Below are positions 50,656 to 60,515 of a stretch of DNA of 64,000 nt, piece by piece. Position 1 is the first letter of the stretch; each line of letters begins with the position of its first letter. Made by a program: the position numbers and the translations under genes. Under the pieces are notes generated by a model. It was not told the origin of the DNA. It ran no database searches and saw only the letters and a list, made by a program, of their open reading frames with translations. The DNA comes from UBA2377 sp964525935 (GTDB lineage: Bacteria > Verrucomicrobiota > Verrucomicrobiia > Opitutales > Opitutaceae), in assembly GCA_964525935.1 (NCBI GenBank), contig CAZGJZ010000005.1:297996-361995 (forward strand), given 5' to 3'.

Positions 50656-52302
50656 ATGTCACTTTGGGAATACAAGGTCATCACCAGCGGCAAGGGTGGA
50701 TTTGCCACGCCGGCCCTGCTGGAAAAATTCCTCAACGACCTCGGCCGCGAGGAGTGGGAAATCGTCCATTTTCACACGCTGCCGGACAACGCGCTTTCGT
50801 TCACCGGCCTCGCCCGCCGCACGACGCAGCGCGACTGGACGCTGCAGGATGCCGCGACCGCCGCCGCCAAGGCCGAGGCTGACAAGCTACGCGCCGAATT
50901 TGAGGCCAAGTTCAAGGCCGCCACCACCACGGCGCCCGCTGGCGCGGCGGCGGAGGAAAAATCCGCCAGCTTCCTCGGCGAGCAGGCTGGTCCGGAAGAC
51001 GGCTTTCGCAAGCCGGTCGACACCTCGCGCGATGGCGAAGCCGACGCCCACGACGACGAGGGCGGCGAGAAAGACGACTGGGACAAGCTCAACGAAGAGG
51101 ACGAGCTGCCGACGTTCTTTGATGCGCTCAAGCCGCACATGCGCCGCAACCAGCGCGGCCCGGGCATGTCGGTCGGCACCGACTACCTCGCGAAGAAGTG
51201 GGGCCTCGCTGAAGAGGACGTCAAAGGTGCGCTTGTCGAGTGCGGCCTGCAGATCCCGGCTGACGAAGACGCCAAGCCCGTTTACGTCGAATACGACGGC
51301 GATCTTTTTTGGGTGAACATCAACCGCCGCGGCGAGATCTGGATCAACACCCGCGAAAAGCCCCGCCCGGTCTTCCGTGTCGTGCAAGCGACGAAGGTGG
51401 CGAGCGAAGAAACGGCGGAACTCACGAATGGCGGCAACCGGAAACCCGCCTCCGCTGAAGCGGCGGTGGGCAGACTCGAAAACCCGGAAGCGCCCGTCGC
51501 TGACGCCGCTGCTCCGGGTGAAGCCGCGCAGGGCGAGAGCTTTAAGCCGAAGTCCCAGAATCAGTCGAAGCCGCTGCCGGCCGGGGCGGAGCTGCTGGGC
51601 AAGATTCGGCCGCACATGCGCCGCAATCGCCGCGGTCCCGGTGGCTCGGGCAGCACGAGTTTCCTGGCGCGCGCGTTGCGCACCACGGAAGCCGAATTGA
51701 TGACGGCGTTTGCCACGCTCGGTTTGAACCTGCCGGAAAAGCAGGGCGACAAGCCGTTGTTTGCCGAATTTGGCGATGAACTCTGGTGGCTGAACCGCGA
51801 CCAGCGCGGCGGCGTATGGATCAACGGCCGCGAAAAGCAGGCCGGCGAAACGATCGCCTCGGCGACGGCGGCGGAACCGGCGGATGCGCCGGCCTCAGCT
51901 CCGGCCGCTACCACGCAGGCTCCCGCCGCGGACGCTGCGCCCGCTCCGGTCGCGGTCGAAACGCCCAAGCCCAAAGCCGAAAACGTGCTGCCTGCGGTGC
52001 GTCTCCTGTTGAAGGAAACCAAGACCGGCGGCGTGGCGGGCGAAGTCGGCCGGCTGGCTGGCGAGTTGAACAAGTCAGTCGAAGATTTGGTCGCCGCGCT
52101 CACGGGTGCCGGGCTCAAGGTGCCGGAGAAGGCGCGCGAGAAGCCGGTCTTCGTCGAGCACGCGGGCGAGATTTTCTGGTTCAACCAGAACGCGAAGGGC
52201 CAGCTCTGGCTCAATGCCAAGGCGTCGAAGTATGCCGACGCCAAAGAGGGTGGCGACGACAAGAAACCCGCCAAGCGCAGCCGCCCGAAGAAAGCGGACT
52301 AA
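50656..52302 (+). CDS. DUF4177-like protein with three repeats of an unknown domain
   Basis: 548 residues from ATG 50656 (MSLWEYKVITSGKGGFAT). The N-terminal WEYKVITS...EEWEIVHFH unit (about 1-65) resembles DUF4177. After an acidic linker come three copies of a roughly 85-residue domain: about 155-245 (DALKPHMRRNQRGPGMSVGT, FWVNINRRGEIWINTREK), about 312-397 (KIRPHMRRNRRGPGGSGSTS, WWLNRDQRGGVWINGREK) and about 440-525 (FWFNQNAKGQLWLNAKAS). Each has a basic entry and a DELxWLNxxxxGxxWIN-like end. The fold looks winged-helix-like. Basic surfaces suggest nucleic-acid binding, which is inference. Confidence 0.75.
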   Translation: MSLWEYKVITSGKGGFATPALLEKFLNDLGREEWEIVHFHTLPDNALSFTGLARRTTQRDWTLQDAATAAAKAEADKLRAEFEAKFKAATTTAPAGAAAEEKSASFLGEQAGPEDGFRKPVDTSRDGEADAHDDEGGEKDDWDKLNEEDELPTFFDALKPHMRRNQRGPGMSVGTDYLAKKWGLAEEDVKGALVECGLQIPADEDAKPVYVEYDGDLFWVNINRRGEIWINTREKPRPVFRVVQATKVASEETAELTNGGNRKPASAEAAVGRLENPEAPVADAAAPGEAAQGESFKPKSQNQSKPLPAGAELLGKIRPHMRRNRRGPGGSGSTSFLARALRTTEAELMTAFATLGLNLPEKQGDKPLFAEFGDELWWLNRDQRGGVWINGREKQAGETIASATAAEPADAPASAPAATTQAPAADAAPAPVAVETPKPKAENVLPAVRLLLKETKTGGVAGEVGRLAGELNKSVEDLVAALTGAGLKVPEKAREKPVFVEHAGEIFWFNQNAKGQLWLNAKASKYADAKEGGDDKKPAKRSRPKKAD

Positions 52303-52330
52303 CCTCCGCCTCGGATTACGTTTCAAAATC

Positions 52331-52362
52331 AAAAAGGCGCACCAGGGCGGTGCGCCTTTTTT
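52331..52362. terminator. Bidirectional intrinsic terminator
   Basis: AAAAAGGCGCACC, loop AGGGC, GGTGCGCCTTTTTT. The A-run and T-run flank a strong stem, so it can end both the plus-strand domain-repeat gene and the minus-strand asnS. Confidence 0.9.
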
Positions 52363-52380
52363 GTGCGAACGCTGGCCGGC

Positions 52381-53778
<1,398 letters not shown>

Positions 53779-53943
53779 GGAAGTTTTGCCGGGCAGCGAA
53801 GCGGCCGGCGCTGATTTTGGCAAACGAGGAAACGCGCGGCGCGGGCATCAGGCTGCCGCCGGAGGGCGTGGGAGGTGAACGCCCCATGCGGTTTCGGCGT
53901 TCCCTGACGAACCGGTCGGGGTGTCAGTGGTCTGGCCTTAAGT

Positions 53944-54432
53944 ATGAAAACCATGTCTCCAGCTTCCCGCCAGATTGCCCGTGCGACTTCGTTCGCACCG
54001 TTCCTCGCCTTGTGTGGTGTCATCGCCTTGACCGCCGGTTGCGCCACTGAACCCGAGTCCCATCTTATCTCAGCCCCGCCGCCATCGGCTCGCGCACCCG
54101 CCCCGGCCACGACGACCGTGGTCACCACGACGACCTCGGCTCCCGCGGTTTTGGCCACGACCCAAGGCGGCACCGTGATCACCACGCAGGCCCAGCCGGC
54201 CAACACGATCATCGTCACGCAGGCGCCGCCGGCGTTGCAGACCGAAGTCGTGCTCGCCCGCCCTTCCTCCTCACACGTGTGGGTGGCGGGTTACTGGACG
54301 TGGCGCGAAGGCCAGTATCAGTGGATGGCCGGCCATTGGGAAGTGCCGCCTTACTCCAGCGCCCGGTGGGTTTCGCCCCGTTGGGAAACTGAGAATGGTG
54401 CCTACCGGTTTTACGAAGGCTATTGGAACTGA
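53944..54432 (+). CDS. YXWGXW-repeat lipoprotein, copy 1
   Basis: 162 residues. Lipoprotein signal with Cys about 33 (LTAGC), a Thr/Ala/Pro-rich linker, then the Trp-rich repeats WVAGYWTW, YQWMAGHWEVPP and ARWVSPRWE...YRFYEGYW (about 114-162), which are YXWGXW repeats. The family is widespread in proteobacteria and Verrucomicrobiota with no settled function; surface or wall location is likely. It is paralogous to the protein at 55960. Confidence 0.85.
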   Translation: MKTMSPASRQIARATSFAPFLALCGVIALTAGCATEPESHLISAPPPSARAPAPATTTVVTTTTSAPAVLATTQGGTVITTQAQPANTIIVTQAPPALQTEVVLARPSSSHVWVAGYWTWREGQYQWMAGHWEVPPYSSARWVSPRWETENGAYRFYEGYWN

Positions 54433-54476
54433 GCGGGATCGTTTCTGAATTTCAGTTTGGTAGGTATTACGTAGGC

Positions 54477-54505
54477 AAGGCGCGGAGCGATCCGCGCCTT
54501 GTTTG
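54477..54505 (+). terminator. Intrinsic terminator after the first YXWGXW gene
   Basis: AAGGCGCGGA, loop GCGA, TCCGCGCCTTGTTTG: a perfect 10-bp stem with a short T-rich tail. Confidence 0.8.
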
Positions 54506-54649
54506 CGTGCGGATGCCGGCATCACACGCCGGTGGGCGGGAGGGTGGCATTTACGCTTCGACAAGCGAATGACGCTGGCTTGGACTCCCCGCGCTTACTC
54601 CTCCGGCCTCCAGGCCGGGTCAACCCCAGCTTCAATCCCCGTATTGCCT

Positions 54650-55876
54650 ATGAACGCCCAGCGTCTCTTCGCGGCGAGTTGTGTTGCCTTGATTGTCACG
54701 GCCATGAGTTTTGCGCTGCGCGGCGCCGCCGTCGGCGCGTGGGCCGCCGAATTTAACCTCACCAACGAACAGGTCGGCTGGATTAACGGCACCGCCTTCT
54801 GGGGCTTCACGCTGGCGATGGTGTTTGGCGGGCCGCTGTGCGATGCGCTCGGCATGAAGCGCATCGTGTGGCTCGCGGTGCTGGGGCATCTCGCGGGTAT
54901 CCTGCTCACGATTTTCGCGTGGGACTATTGGAGCCTGTATGCCGGCACCCTGGTTTTTGGCATCGCCAACGGCGCGGTCGAGGCGGCGTGCAATCCGCTG
55001 ATCGCGACGCTTTATCCGAACAACAAGACCACGAAGCTGAATCATTTTCACGTGTGGTTTCCGGGCGGCGTGGTGATTGGCGGGTTGCTGGCGTTTGCGC
55101 TGGGCCACGCGGGGCTGGGCTGGAAGGTGCAATTCGCCGCGATGCTGGTGCCCACGGCGATCTACGGCTGGATGTTTCTCGGCCAGGCGTTTCCGCGCAC
55201 GGAGCGCGTGGAGTCGGGTGTGTCCACCGGCGCGATGTTCGGCGCCTGCGTGCGGCCGGCGTTTCTGCTGATGGTCATCTGCATGCTGCTGACGGCGGCG
55301 ACCGAGCTGGGGCCGGGACAGTGGATCCCCAACGTGCTGACCAACGCCGGCGTCTCCGGCATCCTGGTGCTGGTGTGGATCACGGGCCTCATGGCGGTGG
55401 GCCGCATGTTTGCGGGCGTGTTTGTGCACCGGCTTTCGCCGCTCGGCATGTTGCTCGCGAGCGCGGTGTTGAGCACGCTGGGGCTCTACGCGATGAGCCA
55501 CACCGGCGGGGCGATGCTGTTTGCCGCGGCGACGGTGTTCGCGGTGGGCGTGTGTTTCTTCTGGCCGACGATGCTGGGCTTTGTGAGCGAAAACTTTCCC
55601 AAGACCGGCGCGCTCGGGCTCGCGATCATGGGCGGCGCCGGCATGTTGAGCGTGAGCTTCGTGCTGCCGGTGATCGGACGGTTCTACGACAGCGGCATCG
55701 CCGAGCGGCTCGGCGGGCGCGGGTCAGCCAGTCTTCCGGCATCCGAGTGGACGGCGGTGCAGGCGGCCGCAGGATTGGAAACGCTCGGACGCGTGGCGGC
55801 GTTGCCGGCGATCCTCGCGGTCGTGTTTTTGGTGATGTTGTTGACGCGGAAAAAAACCGTGGCTGCGGCGCGCTGA
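54650..55876 (+). CDS. MFS transporter
   Basis: 408 residues from ATG 54650 (MNAQRLFAASCVALIV). About eleven or twelve membrane helices. The segment GGPLCDALGMKRIVWLAVLGH matches the loop 2-3 region of the major facilitator superfamily. The FHVWFPGGVVIGGLLAFALGH pattern and the late FFWPTMLGFVSENFPKTGALG resemble the sugar:H+ symporter (FucP-like) branch, so a sugar substrate is plausible. It is flanked by the two YXWGXW genes. Confidence 0.85.
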   Translation: MNAQRLFAASCVALIVTAMSFALRGAAVGAWAAEFNLTNEQVGWINGTAFWGFTLAMVFGGPLCDALGMKRIVWLAVLGHLAGILLTIFAWDYWSLYAGTLVFGIANGAVEAACNPLIATLYPNNKTTKLNHFHVWFPGGVVIGGLLAFALGHAGLGWKVQFAAMLVPTAIYGWMFLGQAFPRTERVESGVSTGAMFGACVRPAFLLMVICMLLTAATELGPGQWIPNVLTNAGVSGILVLVWITGLMAVGRMFAGVFVHRLSPLGMLLASAVLSTLGLYAMSHTGGAMLFAAATVFAVGVCFFWPTMLGFVSENFPKTGALGLAIMGGAGMLSVSFVLPVIGRFYDSGIAERLGGRGSASLPASEWTAVQAAAGLETLGRVAALPAILAVVFLVMLLTRKKTVAAAR

Positions 55877-55959
55877 GTTTTTCCGGGCGCGGCGTCTAGG
55901 GGATTTGCCTGTCGGGTGGGGACGAACCGCCCGGCGCTTTGGCGGTCAGCGAGGAGGGC

Positions 55960-56454
55960 ATGAAAACGCTCAACCCAAATATTTCTGCCCCTCGCGCTGC
56001 CCAGCCGATCGCGCAGCTGATGGTTCTCGGTGGCGCACTGGCTCTTTTTGCCGGTTGTGGCACCTATCCGGAGTCGCACGTCGTCTCCGCGCCCCCGCCA
56101 GCCACCCCCACTTCCACGCCGACCGTCGTGACGACGACCTCCACGCCCGTGGTCGTGGCCGCCAATCCTGCGCCCGGCGTGGTGGTTGCCACTCCGGTCG
56201 CCACGGCCTCCGGCATCATCTATGTCACGCAGGCGCCGCCTCCGTTGCAGCAGGAAGTGATCATCGCGCGCCCCGAGCGTCCGTCGCCCGGCCACGCCTG
56301 GGTCCCGGGCTACTGGACGTGGCAGAATAACCGCTACGAATGGATGGCCGGCCATTGGGAAATGCCGCCGCATGCCAGTGCCAAATGGATCGCGCCCCGC
56401 TGGGAACAGGAAGGTGGCGGCTACCGGTTCTACGAAGGCTACTGGCGCTACTGA
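55960..56454 (+). CDS. YXWGXW-repeat lipoprotein, copy 2
   Basis: 164 residues from ATG 55960 (MKTLNPNISAPRAAQPIA), with GAGGAGGG directly upstream. Lipobox FAGC (Cys about 34), then PPPATPTSTPTVVTTT-type linker, and repeats WVPGYWTW, YEWMAGHWEMPP, AKWIAPRWE...YRFYEGYWRY (about 115-164). A close paralogue of the gene at 53944, so a local duplication around the MFS gene is likely. It is followed by a strong terminator. Confidence 0.87.
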   Translation: MKTLNPNISAPRAAQPIAQLMVLGGALALFAGCGTYPESHVVSAPPPATPTSTPTVVTTTSTPVVVAANPAPGVVVATPVATASGIIYVTQAPPPLQQEVIIARPERPSPGHAWVPGYWTWQNNRYEWMAGHWEMPPHASAKWIAPRWEQEGGGYRFYEGYWRY

Positions 56455-56498
56455 GTCGGACTGCCCGGCCCGGTTGGCGCGCAGTCAGTCTAAAACGC

Positions 56499-56528
56499 AC
56501 GGCGCAGGATTTTTCCTGCGCCGTTTTT
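56499..56528 (+). terminator. Intrinsic terminator after the second YXWGXW gene
   Basis: ACGGCGCAGGA, loop TTTT, TCCTGCGCCGTTTTTG: a perfect 11-bp stem followed by a T-run. Confidence 0.92.
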
Positions 56529-56538
56529 GTTTCTATAG

Positions 56539-57000
56539 TTAACCGGCGCTGCCGTCCTTGCGGCTGTGCAGGCAAATGCGGTTGCCGTCGGGATCGGCGA
56601 TCCAAGCCATCCAGCAGACGCGCGTTTCCGTCGGCTCGATCAGAATCGTCACGCCTTGCCCGCGACATTTTTCGATGGCGGCGGGCACATGGTCGACGGC
56701 CATGGCAACACAGGCCGGGCCGCTCCAGTCCCATTCGGGGTGACGCTCGTGCTCGGTGCCGTTGAGGCAGAGCGTGAGCGGGGCGGTGCGAAATTCCGAC
56801 CACCAGTCGGTCCATTCCTCGCCTTTTTTGAAGCCGAACATCTTTTGGTAAAATGCGCGGGTGGCGCGGATGTCCTTCGTGTTATACATCACGAAGTCCA
56901 GCGCACGCACGGGGATGATCGCCTTCGCGGATGAGATCGTCGGCTTTGAGCGGGCTTTGGCGGCGCGGGGCTTTATGCCCTTGGGTTTTGGCTTGGCCAT
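56539..57000 (-). CDS. VOC (glyoxalase-fold) protein
   Basis: 153 residues. A basic N-terminal tail (about 1-25), then a vicinal-oxygen-chelate domain: FVMYNTKDIRATRAFYQKMFG, the central EEWTDWWSEFRTAPLTL and CVAMAVDHVPAAIEKCRGQGV, ending WIADPDGNRICLHSRK. Likely a metal-dependent lyase, dioxygenase or a resistance protein; the substrate is unknown. Six bases separate its start from the OPT gene stop, so both may share a transcript. Confidence 0.88.
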   Translation of the reverse strand: MAKPKPKGIKPRAAKARSKPTISSAKAIIPVRALDFVMYNTKDIRATRAFYQKMFGFKKGEEWTDWWSEFRTAPLTLCLNGTEHERHPEWDWSGPACVAMAVDHVPAAIEKCRGQGVTILIEPTETRVCWMAWIADPDGNRICLHSRKDGSAG

Positions 57001-57005
57001 GGAGT

Positions 57006-58796
57006 TTAGAATACGGTCGAGAGCAGGCCGTAGACGCCGACCGTCAGCGCGGCGAGTGAGTCACCGGCGATGAGGCCGCCGCCGGAGAGCGACATGGTGC
57101 TCATGTCGGCGGGCAGCGCGTCGGTGCCCGCGGCAGGCTTGCGGCGCGCGGTGACGACGTTGAAGAGCGAACCGAAGATGCCGCCGCCGGCCCACCAGTA
57201 AACGGTGACGATTTCAACGAAGCCGCCGAAACTGGAGGCGTAAGGACTGGGCATGACGACCGCGTCGAAGACGAAGTCGGACGTCTTGCCGGTCGCGCTG
57301 GCCTGGCTCCACACTTGGTAGCGTTTATTGCGCTTCACGAGCTTGCGGATGATCTCGGTCGCAAGGCCGATGCTGATGCCCAGCCAGAGCGCCTTCATGA
57401 CGTGTGGCTGCGACTCGGTGATGCCGCGGAGCGCGCCGACAAACTTATAGGTCATGGCGCTCTGCCACTGTTGGGCGCCTTCGACGGTGTGGCCGAACTG
57501 GTCGAGCTTCAGGACCGGATAGGCCTGCAGGAAAATTTTCGCCAGCACGACGGCGAAGATGGCGCCAAAGATGATGCCGATCATCTGGTAGCGGAACTGG
57601 GTGACGCGGTTGGTGCCGAGGCGCCAGCCGGTCGAGCGGTCCTGCTGCATGTCGCCGCCGACGCTGCAGGCGATGAGCAGGATCGAGGCGCACATCAGGC
57701 CGGTGCCGGCGCTGGTGAGACCGATCGCGGCGAGGATGAACACCGTCAGCACGAAGGCGCTCGAGATGGGATTCCAGTCGGAGATGCCGAGCGAGATACC
57801 GTTGACCAGCACGAAGAGGAAACACAGGCCGACCGCGACGAGCAGGAATTTAAGCGGCTCGCCCATGATCAGGTGGCCGGCGAGCACGACGGCGACGCCC
57901 CAGAAAACCGTCCACAGAATGAGGCGCCAGAAATTGACGCGCTTCCAATCCTCGACGGGCACTTCGGTTGCGGCGCTCTTGGCGCGGAAGCGTTGGAAGG
58001 CCTCGATGAGAATGAGCACGATATCGAGCAGGGCGGCGCCGAGGATGGTGCCGAGCGCGATGATGAAGCCGATTTTGCGGAAAGGCTCGCCGTCGTGCAG
58101 CCAGCCGATCGTGACGAGGTAAGGTTGCGTGTAGTGGCCGATGAGGGCGACGACGAGCGCGGGGATCGCGATGCGGGCACCGACGATCATGCCGGCGCCG
58201 ACGGTCGAGGCCGAGAGGCCGGTGGCGCCGAGCGCGGCGACCTTGAGCGTCGAGAGGCCGACGCCGTAGCCGATGACCATGCCGCTGCCGAGTTTGGCGA
58301 CCGAGCGGCGGAGGAGGTTGGGATCGGTGAGGGCGCGCAGGATATTGGCGACCGCGAAGCCGGAGGGATACGTCAGCTGCATGCGGTCCACGAGGACCGG
58401 CGTGTAGAGCATGCCGATACCGATGCCGAACATGCCGATGCAGCAGTAAAACAGCATGAGGTGCCAGCCTTCGACCTCGGGGAGACCGAGCCAGTGACGC
58501 GCCTGGATAAGCACGGCCATCGCGCACATGCCCGCGACCGAGGCGGCCATGGTCTGCATGTAGTTGGCACCGTGTTTGCCCTCGGGGCCATAGGGCAGCG
58601 TGACGATGCTGCCGAGGATGCCGGCGAGCACCTGGCCACCGACGAAGAAGCCAATGGAAAAATTCATGAACGCCGCGGAGATGCCGCCGAGCGGGCCGAG
58701 GATACAGATCGCGACGGCCGCGAGCATCAGGTGATAAGCGGGCGTGCCGATGGCAGGGAGAAACCGTTTCAGTCCGGTCGGGGTAGAAGATTGCAT
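57006..58796 (-). CDS. OPT-family oligopeptide transporter
   Basis: 596 residues with about fourteen to sixteen membrane helices. OPT signatures include GPLGGISAAFMNFSIGFFVGGQ near the N-terminus, the PSGFAVANILRALTD loop and SVGGDMQQDRSTGWRLGTNR in the middle. Members import small peptides or metal-chelate complexes by H+ symport. The following VOC gene lies six bases downstream. No metal-binding extra domain is visible. Confidence 0.9.
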   Translation of the reverse strand: MQSSTPTGLKRFLPAIGTPAYHLMLAAVAICILGPLGGISAAFMNFSIGFFVGGQVLAGILGSIVTLPYGPEGKHGANYMQTMAASVAGMCAMAVLIQARHWLGLPEVEGWHLMLFYCCIGMFGIGIGMLYTPVLVDRMQLTYPSGFAVANILRALTDPNLLRRSVAKLGSGMVIGYGVGLSTLKVAALGATGLSASTVGAGMIVGARIAIPALVVALIGHYTQPYLVTIGWLHDGEPFRKIGFIIALGTILGAALLDIVLILIEAFQRFRAKSAATEVPVEDWKRVNFWRLILWTVFWGVAVVLAGHLIMGEPLKFLLVAVGLCFLFVLVNGISLGISDWNPISSAFVLTVFILAAIGLTSAGTGLMCASILLIACSVGGDMQQDRSTGWRLGTNRVTQFRYQMIGIIFGAIFAVVLAKIFLQAYPVLKLDQFGHTVEGAQQWQSAMTYKFVGALRGITESQPHVMKALWLGISIGLATEIIRKLVKRNKRYQVWSQASATGKTSDFVFDAVVMPSPYASSFGGFVEIVTVYWWAGGGIFGSLFNVVTARRKPAAGTDALPADMSTMSLSGGGLIAGDSLAALTVGVYGLLSTVF

Positions 58797-58896
58797 GGCA
58801 AACCCTAACCATGCCGGCTGTGCCGGGTCACGGCGGAAAATGTCATAAACTTATGCTGCCGCTGCCGGGCGCGTGACGTGCCACCGCCTGGATACG

Positions 58897-58926
58897 AAAA
58901 AGGCGCGACCTGGGTGTCGCGCCTTT
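58897..58926 (-). terminator. Minus-strand intrinsic terminator
   Basis: Plus-strand AAAGGCGCGAC/GTCGCGCCTTT with the A-run on the left. On the minus strand it becomes a stem followed by TTTTT, which ends the SDR transcript. Confidence 0.85.
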
Positions 58927-58965
58927 GGATTGGTTAACAGGTAAATGCTCCCCGGCGGGTGGTGA

Positions 58966-59040
58966 TCAGTCGGCGGATTCGTCTGAGTCCGTGGCGACGA
59001 GCACGCAGAGTGCGGAGAGGAGCAGAAAGACCGGAAGCAT
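58966..59040 (-). CDS. Possible 24-residue membrane peptide
   Basis: MLPVFLLLSALCVLVATDSD plus four more residues: a single hydrophobic helix and an acidic end. It lies 20 bases after the SDR stop on the same strand and 40 bases ahead of the terminator. No clear ribosome site is visible, so coding status is uncertain. Confidence 0.35.
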   Translation of the reverse strand: MLPVFLLLSALCVLVATDSDESAD

Positions 59041-59060
59041 GGCGGGGAGTGAGCCGGAGC

Positions 59061-59801
59061 TCAGGTCAGGCGGACGCCGCCCTCGATCTGGATGTTTTCG
59101 CCGACGATGTAGCTGGAATCGGCGGAAAGGAGGAAGCGGGCGAGTTTGGCGACTTCCTCGGGCTGACCGAAGCGCTTGAAAAGCGACTGGGCGGCCATGC
59201 TTTCCTCAAAACCCTTTTGGGCGTCGGCGGGCATGCCCAGCTTGTTGTAGATGGGCGTCGCAATCGGGCCGGGGCTCAGGGTATTGAGGCGGATGCCGCG
59301 CGGCGCGAGTTCGACAGCGAGCGACTTGCCGAGCGAGACGACGGCCGCCTTGGTGGCCGAGTAGATGCTCGTGGTGGGGAAGCCCAGCTCGGCGACGACC
59401 GAGGCGTTGAAGAGCACGGTGCTGGGATTGCCGAGAAGGGGCAGCAGCGACTGGAGTTGAAAATAGAGGCCGCGCACGTTGACGCCGAACATGTCGTCGA
59501 AGTGTTTCGGCGTCATGGCCTCGATCGGGCCGAACTGGCCGATACCGGCGTTGAGGAATACGCCGTCGAGCTGCGTGACATGTTTCCGGATCTCGCCGCC
59601 GAGAGCCTGCGCGTCGTTGATCGAGCCCGAGTCGGATTTGAGGATGATGGTGCCCGCCGGCAGGAGTTTTTGGGCCGCGGCGAGCGTCTCCGGGTTGCGG
59701 CCCGTGACGATGACCTTGGCGCCTTCGGCGCTGAGGAGTTGAGCGGTCGCGAGGCCGATGCCGGTGGTGCCGCCGGTGATGAGGATGGTTTGGTTTTTCA
59801 T
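59061..59801 (-). CDS. SDR-family oxidoreductase
   Basis: 246 residues. TGGTTGIGLATAQ (about 9-21) binds NAD(P), LNAGIGQFG is the NAG motif, the catalytic Ser is in LFNASVVAELG, YxxxK appears as YSATKAAV, and the C-terminal SSYIVGENIQIEGGVRLT completes the fold. It resembles short-chain enzymes that accompany TetR repressors and are induced by reactive small molecules. A TetR gene lies 57 bases upstream on the same strand with matching operator-like sites. Confidence 0.9.
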   Translation of the reverse strand: MKNQTILITGGTTGIGLATAQLLSAEGAKVIVTGRNPETLAAAQKLLPAGTIILKSDSGSINDAQALGGEIRKHVTQLDGVFLNAGIGQFGPIEAMTPKHFDDMFGVNVRGLYFQLQSLLPLLGNPSTVLFNASVVAELGFPTTSIYSATKAAVVSLGKSLAVELAPRGIRLNTLSPGPIATPIYNKLGMPADAQKGFEESMAAQSLFKRFGQPEEVAKLARFLLSADSSYIVGENIQIEGGVRLT

Positions 59802-59824
59802 GGTGAAAGGGAGGATGTTTTGTT

Positions 59825-59840
59825 TGGAATAAACGTTCTA
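59825..59840. promoter_or_regulatory. Candidate TetR operator ahead of the SDR gene
   Basis: TGGAATAAACGTTCTA: an inverted GAA/TTC pair with a central AAAC. It matches the site at 60452 (AAGAATATGCGTTCCA) at most positions. Confidence 0.5.
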
Positions 59841-59857
59841 AAATGCGCAAAAGAAAA

Positions 59858-60442
59858 TCAGCCGAGAACCTGCAAGGCCATTTTGACGGTTTGACGCAGG
59901 CTGTCGCGATCGCCGAGCGCGCGGGAGGCGACGGCGAGGCCGAGGAGCGTGTGATAGAAGAAGCGGGCGAGGGCGACGGGATCCTGGTTGCGGCCGATTT
60001 CACCCTTGCGTTGGGCGAGGCTGAAACGGGTGGCGAAGAGGCCTTCGATTTCGCGGGCGTGGACCTGGGCGAGGGCGCGGGTGTCGGCGTCGTGCGGCGA
60101 GAGCTCGACCATGGAATTGACCATGAGACAACCGTGGGAACCGGTGCCGCAGTCGCAGTTGTCGCCAATGATGGTGCCGAAGAGATCGGTGAGCGCTTCC
60201 CGCACCGGGACGTCGGCTTCCAGCTTGCGGCGCATGAAGTCGAGGCCGCGCTCGAGGTAGCGCTTGAGCGCGGTGTGGTAGAGCGTCTGCTTGTCGCCGT
60301 AGGTGTCGTAGAGACTTTGGCGACTCACGCCGAGTTCCGCGGTGAGATCGGCAAATGAAGTATGCTTGAAGCCACGCGCACGAAAAAGTTCGAGTGCTTG
60401 GTCGAGCACTTCGGCTTCATCGAACTCTTTTTGGCGAGGCAT
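59858..60442 (-). CDS. TetR-family transcriptional repressor
   Basis: 194 residues from ATG 60442 (MPRQKEFDEAEVLDQALE). N-terminal helix-turn-helix TSFADLTAELGVSRQSLYDTYG (about 30-51), then the ligand-binding helices; CDCGTGSHGCLMVNSMVEL (around 100-118) is a C-rich segment seen in the AcrR/YcdC-like TetR branch with a conserved GCLxxN. It likely represses itself and the SDR gene through the two operator-like sites. A redox or electrophile signal is a guess. Confidence 0.9.
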   Translation of the reverse strand: MPRQKEFDEAEVLDQALELFRARGFKHTSFADLTAELGVSRQSLYDTYGDKQTLYHTALKRYLERGLDFMRRKLEADVPVREALTDLFGTIIGDNCDCGTGSHGCLMVNSMVELSPHDADTRALAQVHAREIEGLFATRFSLAQRKGEIGRNQDPVALARFFYHTLLGLAVASRALGDRDSLRQTVKMALQVLG

Positions 60443-60451
60443 GGGACGTAT

Positions 60452-60467
60452 AAGAATATGCGTTCCA
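60452..60467. promoter_or_regulatory. Candidate TetR operator ahead of its own gene
   Basis: AAGAATATGCGTTCCA lies ten bases upstream of the TetR ATG. It shares GAAT-A-NN-CGTTC with the site at 59825. Confidence 0.5.
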
Positions 60468-60515
60468 GAATAGGCAAGAACTATTTTTAACTGATGCAGG
60501 GGCGCAGCGGCGGAC

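Noticed and set aside
57315..58808. 497-residue plus-strand frame opposite the OPT transporter
   Set aside because: It is the antisense shadow of a strongly recognised transporter. Composition is Glu/Asp/Arg/Ala-rich as expected for an antisense frame in GC-rich DNA.
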